From an uncultured Clostridia bacterium (GTDB lineage: Bacteria > Bacillota > Clostridia > Oscillospirales > Acutalibacteraceae), in contig CANRDH010000038.1 of assembly GCA_947629295.1 (NCBI GenBank), forward strand, positions 1 through 10,894: DNA of 10,894 bases, in the 5' to 3' direction. Position numbers and translations under genes: made by a program. This document shows, one piece after another, positions 1-6,149 of this stretch. The notes below the pieces were generated by a model. That model made no database searches. It worked only from the letters and a program-made list of their open reading frames with translations, and had not been told where the DNA came from. How positions within the stretch are numbered: the first letter of the stretch is position 1; each line of letters starts with the position of its first letter.

Positions 1-170
1 TGTCCGCCTATATCCATTCTGTTGCCGTGATATTGTACAGTTTGAGATATTCCGCCTATCGACTGAGTACCCTCCAGTATAGTAATGTCATAATCTCCTC
101 CGTCCTTAAGAAGCTCATTAGCCGCCGTCAGACCGGCAGGACCCGCACCTATAATAATTATTTTTTTCAA
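1..170 (-). CDS. FAD-dependent amine-oxidase / protoporphyrinogen-oxidase-like protein, N-terminal 56 residues (C-terminus outside window)
   Basis: The first 56 residues form a dinucleotide-binding Rossmann fold. A beta strand KKIIIIGAGPAG carries G8-x-G10-x-x-G13, and after the next strand (DITILE) acidic E33 should hold the FAD ribose. The segment IGGIS at 38-42 and the DIGG at 53-56 are typical of NAD(P)/FAD-dependent amine oxidases that resemble UDP-galactopyranose mutase and protoporphyrinogen oxidase. The start is a TTG at 168-170: an AAAGGTG ribosome binding site sits eight bases upstream, and no in-frame ATG lies nearby. The gene is 87 bases downstream of the GtrA-like gene on the same strand with no terminator between, so the two are probably co-transcribed. 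Such pairs are common in cell-surface glycolipid or glycan loci, but the substrate cannot be told from this fragment. The gene is cut by the window edge, not broken. Confidence 0.8.
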   Translation of the reverse strand, partial: MKKIIIIGAGPAGLTAANELLKDGGDYDITILEGTQSIGGISQTVQYHGNRMDIGG

Positions 171-257
171 AATACATTCACCTTTCTGTAATAGTTTCAA
201 TATATAAAATCCTACACCCTGAGGTTGTTATACAAATAATCTGAATTACTGAAACAT

Positions 258-713
258 TTAATCTTTATTTTCCTTTTTGTCCTTATTGAATAAAAGTAAC
301 TTTCTTGCAAAGAAATTCCAAAAGAAAGAAAGCGCCGTTGATACAACCTTTGCAATCATCTGATAAAGACTTGTCTTATCTGCAAGAAGCCATTCAAAGC
401 CGTATGTAACGCCAAGCGTTATAAGCAATCCGACTACGCCTATTGCGGCAAAGGATAGAAATTCAACTAATTTATTTTTTATTTTTGAATTATTAAATAC
501 CCAGAACGTGCTTATAAAATAATTAACAATGAGACCTGCCGCAAAGGACAAGCCGTTACACAGTACCGCAAAACGCTGTCCGAATACTAGCCAGAACAAA
601 GCTGCCGAAAGTCCCCAGTCAACAACCGTAGCGAAGCCTCCGACAAAAATATATCTGAAAAACTGTATAAAAGTATTATCGGTTTCACCGACAAATAAAT
701 CTTTGATCTTCAT
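258..713 (-). CDS. GtrA-family small membrane protein
   Basis: This 151-residue protein has four predicted membrane helices (about 20-43, 47-70, 84-107 and 118-141) and a short charged C-terminus rich in Lys and Asp. Length, topology and signature segments (FFRYIFVGGFATVVDWG near the start, SFFWNFFARKLLLF near the end) fit the GtrA/DPMS family. Members are thought to help move or present polyprenyl-linked sugars across the membrane for surface polysaccharide or teichoic-acid glycosylation; they are not themselves glycosyltransferases. The ATG at 711-713 is preceded by a GAGGAAA ribosome binding site. It has its own promoter (771-799) and lies upstream of an FAD-dependent oxidoreductase gene, suggesting a two-gene or longer envelope operon. 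The sugar and acceptor are unknown. Confidence 0.85.
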   Translation of the reverse strand: MKIKDLFVGETDNTFIQFFRYIFVGGFATVVDWGLSAALFWLVFGQRFAVLCNGLSFAAGLIVNYFISTFWVFNNSKIKNKLVEFLSFAAIGVVGLLITLGVTYGFEWLLADKTSLYQMIAKVVSTALSFFWNFFARKLLLFNKDKKENKD

Positions 714-729
714 TGGATTTCCTCATTTT

Positions 730-772
730 AATACTTTTCAAGTATTTTTAAATACTATACCACAGATAGTAT
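730..772 (-). repeat. Cluster of alternating AATACT / AGTATT half-sites between promoter and start codon
   Basis: Four half-sites alternate in orientation: AATACTT at 730-736, AAGTATT at 740-746, AAATACT at 750-756 and ATAGTAT at 766-772. Each neighbouring pair forms an inverted repeat (7-base arms with a 3-base gap for 730-746, a 2-base gap for 741-756 and a 7-base gap for 752-772). They span from the -10 box into the leader of the GtrA-like gene. This could be an operator for a dimeric regulator or alternative mRNA hairpins. The DNA is AT-rich, so chance contributes. Confidence 0.45.
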
Positions 773-799
773 TTTAATGCATATCATAAGAATTGTCAA
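771..799 (-). promoter_or_regulatory. Sigma-A type promoter for the GtrA-like gene
   Basis: On the minus strand TTGACA (794-799) is followed by a 17-base spacer and TAAAAT (771-776), a perfect -35 and a five-of-six -10. The predicted leader is roughly 50 bases and contains several overlapping AATACT/AGTATT repeats (730-772). Confidence 0.8.
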
Positions 800-811
800 C
801 CGAATAAGGAT

Positions 812-859
812 AAAAAAACAATTCCTGAGCAACATAAATTATGATGTCAGGAATTGTTT
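812..859 (-). terminator. Intrinsic terminator of metY
   Basis: A perfect 13-base-pair stem (847-859 with 816-828) encloses an 18-base loop that can itself form a small CATAA/TTATG hairpin. On the minus strand the stem runs directly into a seven-T tract (complement of 812-818). It lies 44 bases after the metY stop codon and just upstream of the promoter of the next gene, so it isolates the two units. Confidence 0.88.
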
Positions 860-903
860 AAAATATTATATGGTTTTGTCAGTAAAATTTGCTTGAATGA
901 AAC

Positions 904-2199
904 TTATGAAGCGAATACAGCCTTGAATGCCTGATCCAAATCTTCAATAATATCGTCAATATGCTCCGTTCCGATTGAAAGGCGTATTGTATTCTGTTTT
1001 ATTCCCTGATCCTCAAGCTCCTCGTCCGTAAGCTGGGAATGAGTTGTCGTTGCCGGATGTATAACAAGAGATTTTACATCGGCTACATTTGCAAGCAATG
1101 AGAATATTTTCAGACTGTCGATAAATTTATGTGCCTCAGCCTGTCCTCCCTTAATTTCAAACGTAAATATACTTGCTCCGCCGTTCGGGAAATATCTCTC
1201 ATAAAGTGCATGGTCAGGGTGATCGGGCAAAGACGGGTGATTAACCTTTTCAACATACGGACTGTTTGAAAGGTATTCGATAACCTTCTTTGTATTTTCC
1301 GCATGACGCTCAAGTCTGAGTGAAAGTGTTTCCGTTCCCTGAAGGAGGAGGAAAGCTGCAAACGGAGATATTGTCGCTCCCTCATCTCTGAGGAGAATTG
1401 CACGTATATATGTTACGAATGCGGCGGGGCCAACAGCGTCGGCAAAGGAAATACCGTGATAGCTCGGATTAGGCTCGGCAATGGGCGCATATTTTCCGCT
1501 TGCTTTCCAGTCGAATTTACCGCTGTCAACGATAACGCCGCCGAGTGTTGTACCGTGACCGCCTATAAACTTTGTAGCCGAGTGTACGACGATATCCGCA
1601 CCGTGCTCTATAGGACGAATAAGATACGGTGTGCCGAAAGTATTGTCAACAACCACGGGAAGTCCGTGCTTGTGGGCTATTTCGGAGATAGCGTCTATGT
1701 CGGGAATATCACTGTTCGGATTTCCCAAAGTTTCTATATAGACGGCCTTTGTATTATCCTGAATAGCGCCCTCAAGCTCCTCAAGGTTATGTGCGTCAAC
1801 AAAAGTAGTTCTTATACCGAACTGTGAAAGGGTATGTGCAAGGAGATTATAGCTGCCTCCGTATATTGTCTTTTGCGCAACGATGTGGTCGCCTGCCTGT
1901 GCAAGTGCCTGTATCGTATAGGTAATGGCAGCCGCGCCGGACGCAACCGCAAGACCTGCAACACCGCCCTCAAGGGCAGCTATTCTTTTTTCAAAAACGT
2001 CCTGCGTGGAATTTGTCAGTCTTCCGTATATATTTCCGGCGTCCCTCAGACCAAAACGGTCGGCAGCGTGCTGCGAATTATGAAAAACATAGGAAGTTGT
2101 CGCATAAATCGGAACTGCTCTTGAATCCGTTGCGGGGTCGGGCTGTTCCTGTCCTACATGAAGCTGAAGTGTTTCAAATCTATATTTTTTCTCGCTCAT
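904..2199 (-). CDS. metY: O-acetylhomoserine aminocarboxypropyltransferase (sulfhydrylase)
   Basis: This cytosolic PLP enzyme of the Cys/Met-metabolism family condenses O-acetylhomoserine with sulfide (or methanethiol) to give homocysteine (or methionine), the direct-sulfhydrylation route. The 431-residue length and the N-terminus FETLQLHVGQEQPDPATDSRAVPIY are those of MetY rather than the shorter MetB/MetC (about 380). Visible features are the PLP-phosphate segment ASGAAA (87-92), stacking Y113 in TIYGGSYN, D185 in VVDNTFGTP, Schiff-base lysine K210 in HSATKFIGGHG, and the MetY insertion with EPNPSYHG. The start is the ATG at 2197-2199, nine bases after AGAGAGG; an in-frame ATG eight codons upstream has no such site. 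Transcription begins about 165 bases upstream, through a leader carrying a Cys-rich small ORF. No T-box or SAM riboswitch was recognised there. Confidence 0.95.
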   Translation of the reverse strand: MSEKKYRFETLQLHVGQEQPDPATDSRAVPIYATTSYVFHNSQHAADRFGLRDAGNIYGRLTNSTQDVFEKRIAALEGGVAGLAVASGAAAITYTIQALAQAGDHIVAQKTIYGGSYNLLAHTLSQFGIRTTFVDAHNLEELEGAIQDNTKAVYIETLGNPNSDIPDIDAISEIAHKHGLPVVVDNTFGTPYLIRPIEHGADIVVHSATKFIGGHGTTLGGVIVDSGKFDWKASGKYAPIAEPNPSYHGISFADAVGPAAFVTYIRAILLRDEGATISPFAAFLLLQGTETLSLRLERHAENTKKVIEYLSNSPYVEKVNHPSLPDHPDHALYERYFPNGGASIFTFEIKGGQAEAHKFIDSLKIFSLLANVADVKSLVIHPATTTHSQLTDEELEDQGIKQNTIRLSIGTEHIDDIIEDLDQAFKAVFAS

Positions 2200-2248
2200 A
2201 ATAAAATACCTCTCTTTAATCAATAATATTCAAGTAACAGATATAAAT

Positions 2249-2320
2249 TCAACACGAACAGAGAAGGCACATTCGTCCGTTTCTAAAATTATGTCTTATT
2301 TCTTTCAGAAGAATTCTCAT
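2249..2320 (-). CDS. Cysteine-rich leader peptide upstream of metY (23 residues)
   Basis: A 23-codon ORF starts with ATG at 2318-2320 and ends with TGA at 2249-2251. It has a better ribosome binding site than metY: a full AGGAGG (2329-2334) eight bases from the ATG. The peptide begins MRILLKEIRHN, is basic, and ends MCLLCSC, so three of its last six residues are Cys. It lies wholly in the transcribed leader between a consensus promoter and the metY start, 49 bases away. The bases encoding Cys-Leu-Leu-Cys include CCTTCTCT (2260-2267), which can pair with the metY ribosome binding site AGAGAGG (2209-2215) through seven pairs and one bulge. Translation is not shown and the regulatory role is inference. 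Leader peptides with clustered codons for the regulated amino acid are established elsewhere (trp, his, and Cys leaders in mycobacteria). Confidence 0.65.
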   Translation of the reverse strand: MRILLKEIRHNFRNGRMCLLCSC

Positions 2321-2346
2321 AGAGCAGGCCTCCTAAATATCTTATA

Positions 2347-2365
2347 ATACCTATTTATTTGGTAT
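2347..2365 (-). promoter_or_regulatory. Second palindrome at the metY transcription start (candidate operator)
   Basis: ATACC (2347-2351) and GGTAT (2361-2365) flank nine AT bases immediately downstream of the -10 box. It shares the ACCTAT half-site with the palindrome over the -35 box but has a different spacing, so the two may bind the same regulator with unequal affinity or different ones. Confidence 0.45.
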
Positions 2366-2371
2366 GCATTG

Positions 2372-2400
2372 ATTATAACACCTAAAAACCTATATGTCAA
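2372..2400 (-). promoter_or_regulatory. Consensus sigma-A promoter for the leader ORF and metY
   Basis: TTGACA (2395-2400), a 17-base spacer and TATAAT (2372-2377) on the minus strand match the consensus at all twelve positions. The start of transcription is expected near 2365. A promoter this strong normally needs a repressor or downstream control, and both candidate operators and a leader ORF are present. Confidence 0.92.
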
Positions 2401-2408
2401 TAGGTTTT
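2385..2408 (-). promoter_or_regulatory. Perfect palindrome over the -35 box of metY (candidate operator)
   Basis: Nine-base arms AAAACCTAT (2385-2393) and ATAGGTTTT (2400-2408) flank six bases and overlap the -35 hexamer TTGACA. The placement is that of a repressor site. The CCTAT...ATAGG core resembles sites of Rrf2-family regulators (CymR/IscR type), which control sulfur genes in Firmicutes; that assignment is inference. Confidence 0.6.
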
Positions 2409-2509
2409 CTGATTTTTTTTAATTTGTTATTTTCATAACCATATCCCAATTTATGATTACTTTGCCAAAGCACTAAGTTTGTCATTTACAGTTATAATTC
2501 TGTCATTTC

Positions 2510-2703
2510 TACTTGCGGAGCGGCTCGCAGGCGTCGCCCTCGATACTTTCTTACCCACACCGACAAGCAAACTTATGCCGCGTGAACGTACTCACCACCA
2601 CTGATCAGAGCTAACGCAGTGAGCGAAAACGCGAATCGGACAGCGGCGGCACGCCGCCGAACGCAGCGAGCGAAAACGCGAATTGCCGGCGAGGACATCC
2701 CCG
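2510..2703. repeat. GC-rich intergenic repeat element (REP-like), non-coding
   Basis: The metY-dacF gap holds a block unlike its AT-rich surroundings: 36 of the 50 bases at 2641-2690 are G or C. Two direct repeats of 24 bases, differing at one base (2613-2636 and 2660-2683, core GAGCGAAAACGCGAAT), flank a hairpin with perfect seven-base arms CGGCGGC/GCCGCCG and a two-base centre (2644-2659). A further GC-rich inverted segment lies at 2514-2529. One edge abuts the dacF stop codon. The other grades into AT-rich DNA with an 8-base direct repeat TGTCATTT (2480-2487, 2501-2508). The layout suggests a dispersed repetitive element. Copies elsewhere cannot be seen here. Between this element and the metY promoter (2409-2509) nothing else was recognised. 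Confidence 0.6.
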
Positions 2704-4041
2704 CTAAAATTTGCGGTATTTTTTGACAGGTCTTTCATTTTTTTTGTTTCGTTTATATACCGCAACAATAACAAAATATGTGAGGATTAAAATGGCTATA
2801 ATAATAATAGCAATGATAAACCAATTTGAAGTCGCAATCTTTTTTATACCGTCAAGGGCTGTAAGAAGCTCACTGCGGTCAACGGATTCTCCTGCAAGAA
2901 GGTCTATCGTTGCAAGCTTCTGATTGGCATAGCTTAAAGTCACAGTGCCTATTTTATCTCCCTCTTTGACTGGTGCGTCTATATATTCAGGTATATTATA
3001 AACCCTGTCTATACTTTCAACAGAAACATCATCAGGCATAATGGTTGAATATCCCTCTGCAGGGGTAAGACGAATCTTATCCTTATTCCATGCATAATTA
3101 ATGCCTATCTCTTTAACAAGCTCATTTTTATCGAGTATTGTCTTTATTGAAAGATTATCAAATGCCCAGCGATAGAGATTAACAGAGTCGATCATCGCTC
3201 CGTTATCGTAATATTCACCGTTTTCATCCTCATACGGCGCACCGTATGCAATGCAAAGATAAGTGTACCCGTCCTTTGAAGCCGTGGAAACAAGGCAATA
3301 TCCGGAATCATTACCGGTCGAGCCTGTTTTTATACCCGAAGCATAGGGATAGTAATAATCCCCGCCTCTGTATTCGTCAATCATATAGTTGGTAGTCACA
3401 AGATATCTGTCATCACCAAGACAGTCGGAGGTAACGGTATTGCTTATCTCAGCAAATTTCGGAAGTGTCAGCGCATATTTTGTAATCTTTGCCATATCGG
3501 AAACGGTAGTATAATGATTCGGGTCGTTAAGACCGTGGGGATTTTGAAAATGTGTTCCCGTACAGCCAAGCTCCTTTGCCTTTTTATTCATCATATCCAC
3601 AAATTTAGATATATCTCCGCCGCCTATATAATCGGCAAGAATTAAAGCGGCGTCATTTCCCGACGGTATCATAAGGCAGTTCAAAAGCTGATATATGCTC
3701 AGTTTTTCATTCGCCTCAAGTCCCGCAACCGAACTTCCGGTTCCGTCAAGCAAATGCAGAATCTCACTTTTAACCGTAACGTAGGTATTATCAAAATCCT
3801 TTACCTTTTCGGCAGTAATTATATATGTCATTATTTTTGTTGTGGAGGCGGGAAATCTCCTTGCGTCCGGTTCCTTTGAAAAAACCACTGTTTCAGTATC
3901 AAGATTTTCAAGATAAATCGATTTGCAATTAAGCTCTATATCCGCATTAAATTCGGCAGCGTCAGCATACTGCGGAGGAATAATTATCAATGCTGACAAA
4001 AAAACGACGACAGCCATTAAAAATGTCATGGTTTTTTTCAT
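2704..4041 (-). CDS. dacF: D-alanyl-D-alanine carboxypeptidase, peptidase S11 (DacF/PBP5-like)
   Basis: This secreted, membrane-anchored low-molecular-weight penicillin-binding protein removes the terminal D-Ala from peptidoglycan pentapeptides. All three active-site motifs are present: S66-T-T-K69 (nucleophile Ser and general-base Lys), S127-G-N129 and K238-T-G240. The signal peptide is at 1-29 (MKKTMTFLMAVVVFLSALIII, then ADA-A). The C-terminal PBP5-type beta domain covers about 300-395, and a single transmembrane helix at 407-429 is followed by a basic tail. A true helix replaces the amphipathic anchor of classical PBP5. The ATG at 4039-4041 has AGGAG 13 bases upstream, a long spacing, but no better in-frame start exists. 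It is the only minus-strand gene between two other units; no intrinsic terminator with a T-tract follows it. The exact paralogue (dacA, dacB or dacF) is uncertain. Confidence 0.9.
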   Translation of the reverse strand: MKKTMTFLMAVVVFLSALIIIPPQYADAAEFNADIELNCKSIYLENLDTETVVFSKEPDARRFPASTTKIMTYIITAEKVKDFDNTYVTVKSEILHLLDGTGSSVAGLEANEKLSIYQLLNCLMIPSGNDAALILADYIGGGDISKFVDMMNKKAKELGCTGTHFQNPHGLNDPNHYTTVSDMAKITKYALTLPKFAEISNTVTSDCLGDDRYLVTTNYMIDEYRGGDYYYPYASGIKTGSTGNDSGYCLVSTASKDGYTYLCIAYGAPYEDENGEYYDNGAMIDSVNLYRWAFDNLSIKTILDKNELVKEIGINYAWNKDKIRLTPAEGYSTIMPDDVSVESIDRVYNIPEYIDAPVKEGDKIGTVTLSYANQKLATIDLLAGESVDRSELLTALDGIKKIATSNWFIIAIIIIAILILTYFVIVAVYKRNKKNERPVKKYRKF

Positions 4042-4175
4042 AGAAAAATGTCAACTCCTGTGATATAATTAATAATGATAAAAGAATTAATTATTTATAT
4101 TGCCGTCAGGCGGCTGCGGCTGAAAATAAGCCCGTATATATTTTACATTATTTTGTAGTAAAACACAAATATTAA

Positions 4176-4195
4176 TATGCTAAAATTTGAGCATA
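4176..4195. promoter_or_regulatory. Quasi-palindrome in the divergent dacF / phosphoesterase intergenic region
   Basis: TATGCT (4176-4181) and AGCATA (4190-4195) enclose AAAATTTG, so the 20-base site is symmetric except for one position pair. It lies 40 bases from the phosphoesterase start and could be an operator serving either direction. No confident promoter pair was identified in 4042-4235; the only other oddity is a GC-rich patch at 4102-4120. Confidence 0.3.
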
Positions 4196-4235
4196 ATATT
4201 ATACTAAATATGGTAATTATTAAGGGGAAAGATAT

Positions 4236-4901
4236 ATGGTTTTTATCACAGGCGATACACACGGGGAATATAAAAGATTTGAAAACAGGAAGCTTAAAAA
4301 ATTAACCGAAAATGATTGCCTAATAATTTGCGGAGATTTCGGCTTTATCTGGAATAATTCAAAAAGCGAAAGGGATAATCTGAGAAAAATATGCGAAAAA
4401 AAATATAAAACTCTTTTTGTTGAGGGTACGCATGAAAATTTTTCCCTTTTGGCCGTCTATCCTGTTGTTGAAATATACGGAGGAAGGGCAAGAAAAATAG
4501 GCGGTAATTTATATCAGCTTCTTCGGGGAGAAATCTACTCAATAGACGGAAAAAGCTTTTTTGCCTTCGGGGGAGGAGACAGTGAGGATAAGGAGCTGCG
4601 CCGTGAAAACGGAACATGGTGGAAGGAGGAGCTTCCGTCAATGATAGAAATGCAGTATGCCGTTGAAAAGCTTGATAAAGCAGACAGAAAGGTCGATTAT
4701 GTAATAACACATGAACCGTCGCTGACAGATATGGCGCATGTCAACCGCACCTGCAAGGTTAATCCGCTTTCCACATTTTTCGATGAGCTTGAGCATAATA
4801 TAAGCTACAAAAGGTGGTATTTCGGCAGTCTTCATATAAACAAAAAGCTTAAAAATACAAAATCCCACTGTCTTTTTACCGATATAGTAAGAATAGTATA
4901 A
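4236..4901 (+). CDS. Calcineurin-like metallophosphoesterase with altered metal ligands
   Basis: The 221-residue protein follows the metallophosphoesterase fold. Motif I is G6-D7-T-H9-G, motif II G33-D34-F-G, then a segment that is GNHE in most relatives, H159 in VITHEPS, and a last motif that is usually GHxH. Relatives recognised by eye share the segments WWKEELPS and DYVITH. Here GNHE reads GTHE (T65, codon ACG, for the metal-bridging Asn) and GHxH reads G-S198-L-H200 (Ser for the first His). D7, H9, D34, H66, H159 and H200 remain. Activity may be reduced or different, or this may be the norm for a subfamily. The ATG follows AAGGGG by about eight bases. The gene is monocistronic or read into ychF, and the substrate is unknown. 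Confidence 0.8.
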   Translation: MVFITGDTHGEYKRFENRKLKKLTENDCLIICGDFGFIWNNSKSERDNLRKICEKKYKTLFVEGTHENFSLLAVYPVVEIYGGRARKIGGNLYQLLRGEIYSIDGKSFFAFGGGDSEDKELRRENGTWWKEELPSMIEMQYAVEKLDKADRKVDYVITHEPSLTDMAHVNRTCKVNPLSTFFDELEHNISYKRWYFGSLHINKKLKNTKSHCLFTDIVRIV

Positions 4902-4919
4902 ACACGTTTAATAACTCAC

Positions 4920-4948
4920 TTGTATAAAAATTAAAAATATGTTATTAT
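4920..4948 (+). promoter_or_regulatory. Probable promoter of ychF
   Basis: TTGTAT (4920-4925), a 17-base spacer and TATTAT (4943-4948) give a weak -35 and a good -10, 39 bases before the ychF start codon. The -10 overlaps a perfect palindrome (4944-4963). Confidence 0.5.
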
Positions 4949-4963
4949 CTGAATACAGATAAT
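4944..4963 (+). repeat. Perfect palindrome overlapping the ychF -10 box and transcription start
   Basis: Eight-base arms ATTATCTG and CAGATAAT flank AATA. The site spans the -10 and predicted start point. It could be an operator, a 5' hairpin that protects the ychF mRNA, or a weak end for the upstream gene (followed only by TTTCCCC, so a poor terminator). Confidence 0.45.
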
Positions 4964-4987
4964 TTCCCCAAAGAAAGGAACATAATT

Positions 4988-6085
4988 ATGAAATTAGGAA
5001 TCGTCGGTCTGCCGAATGTCGGCAAAAGCACTTTATTTAATGCCATAACGAATGCGGGCGCACAATCCGCCAATTATCCGTTCTGTACCATAGAACCGAA
5101 TGTCGGAGTTGTAGCAGTCCCCGATAAAAGACTTGATGAGCTTGCCAAAATGTATGAGCCTGATAAATATACACCCGCCACTATCGAATTTGTCGATATT
5201 GCAGGTCTTGTCAAAGGTGCGTCCAAAGGCGAGGGTTTAGGAAACAAATTTCTTTCAAATATACGTGAGGTAGACGCTGTCGTTCATGTTGTGCGCTGTT
5301 TTGAAAACGATGATATAATCCATGTTGACGGCAATATTGATCCAAAAAGAGATATTGATACGATTAATGTTGAACTTATTCTTTCGGATATCGAAATACT
5401 CGAAAGAAGAATAGACAAAACCCAGAAGCTTATAAAGGGTGATAAAAAATATCAGGCCGATCTTGATTTTTTCAAAAGGGTAAAGGAAGCTCTTGACATG
5501 GGCAGACCCGCACGTTCGGTTGAGTGTACCCCCGAAGAAGCAGAGCTTCTTTCAAGTGTATCATTGCTTACAAACAAACCTGTAATATATGCGGCAAATC
5601 TCAGCGACAGCGATTTCAAAAACGGCTCGGCAGACGGTAACAAATTTTTCGACGCCGTAAAAGAAATAGCCGAATCCGAAAATGCGGCTGTACTTCCCAT
5701 ATGTGCGGAGATAGAAGCGGAAATATCCGGCATGGAGAATGATGAAAAGGAGCTTTTCCTCTCCGAAATGGGGCTTGAGCAGTCGGGTCTTGACAGACTT
5801 ATAAACGCCTGCTATGATTTGTTGGGACTTATTTCATTTTTGACAGCCGGAAAACAGGAGGTACGGGCATGGACAATAACCAAGGGAACAAAGGCGCCGC
5901 AGGCGGCAGGAAAGATACATACCGATTTTGAAAGAGGTTTTATACGTGCCGAAGTCGTTTCCTATGACGAGCTTATGGAGTGCGGTTCAATGACTGCCGC
6001 AAAAGAAAAAGGGCTTGTACGTTCCGAGGGCAAGGATTATGTTATGAAGGACGGAGATATCGTTCTTTTCAGATTTAATGTATAA
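4988..6085 (+). CDS. ychF: Redox-responsive ATPase YchF (OLA1 family P-loop NTPase)
   Basis: This is a universal Obg-related cytosolic NTPase that binds ribosomes and prefers ATP. The 365 residues match the family length. The G1 P-loop GLPNVGKST is at 7-15 and conserved NYPFCTIEPNVGVV at 29-42 (C33 lies in the redox-linked segment). G3 DIAGLVKGASKGEGLGNKFL runs from D70, and the G4-equivalent NxxE position reads N204-L-S-D207, a conservative Asp for Glu. A coiled-coil helical arm covers about 130-185. The C-terminal TGS domain covers about 280-365, with LISFLTAGKQEVRAWTI and GFIRAEVVSYDEL. The ATG is eight bases after AAAGGA. The gene is transcribed alone and ends at a bidirectional terminator. 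Confidence 0.96.
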   Translation: MKLGIVGLPNVGKSTLFNAITNAGAQSANYPFCTIEPNVGVVAVPDKRLDELAKMYEPDKYTPATIEFVDIAGLVKGASKGEGLGNKFLSNIREVDAVVHVVRCFENDDIIHVDGNIDPKRDIDTINVELILSDIEILERRIDKTQKLIKGDKKYQADLDFFKRVKEALDMGRPARSVECTPEEAELLSSVSLLTNKPVIYAANLSDSDFKNGSADGNKFFDAVKEIAESENAAVLPICAEIEAEISGMENDEKELFLSEMGLEQSGLDRLINACYDLLGLISFLTAGKQEVRAWTITKGTKAPQAAGKIHTDFERGFIRAEVVSYDELMECGSMTAAKEKGLVRSEGKDYVMKDGDIVLFRFNV

Positions 6086-6095
6086 TAAAAATATT

Positions 6096-6140
6096 TATGC
6101 TCCGTAGGATAAAGCTTTCTGCGGAGCATATTTATTATTC
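6096..6140. terminator. Bidirectional intrinsic terminator between ychF and the DUF6514-like gene
   Basis: Nine perfect pairs, TATGCTCCG (6096-6104) with CGGAGCATA (6122-6130), enclose a 17-base loop that contains AAAGCTTT. The plus strand continues TTTATTATTC, and the minus strand continues AATATTTTTATTA, so it can stop both convergent units. Confidence 0.82.
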
Positions 6141-6149
6141 TGTTATGCG

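Noticed and set aside
171..257. CCTGAGG-centred small palindrome between the GtrA-like and oxidoreductase genes
   Set aside because: Too short, with no T-tract or promoter-like hexamers; no function can be supported.
1456..2201. Plus-strand open frames antisense to metY (1456-1827, 1834-2124, 2013-2201)
   Set aside because: They lie opposite a well-conserved gene, lack ribosome binding sites, and read as low-similarity Cys/Arg/Val-rich products typical of shadow frames.
2200..2365. Possible SAM riboswitch or T-box in the metY leader
   Set aside because: No kink-turn/P1-P4 layout, no T-box sequence (TGGNACCGCG-like) and no T-tract terminator were found; the leader ORF explains the space better.
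2592..2774. Minus-strand open frame of 60 codons across the end of dacF and the GC-rich element
   Set aside because: It is out of frame with dacF, starts inside it without a ribosome binding site, and its Arg/Cys/Ser-rich composition comes from the repeat sequence. Treated as a spurious frame.
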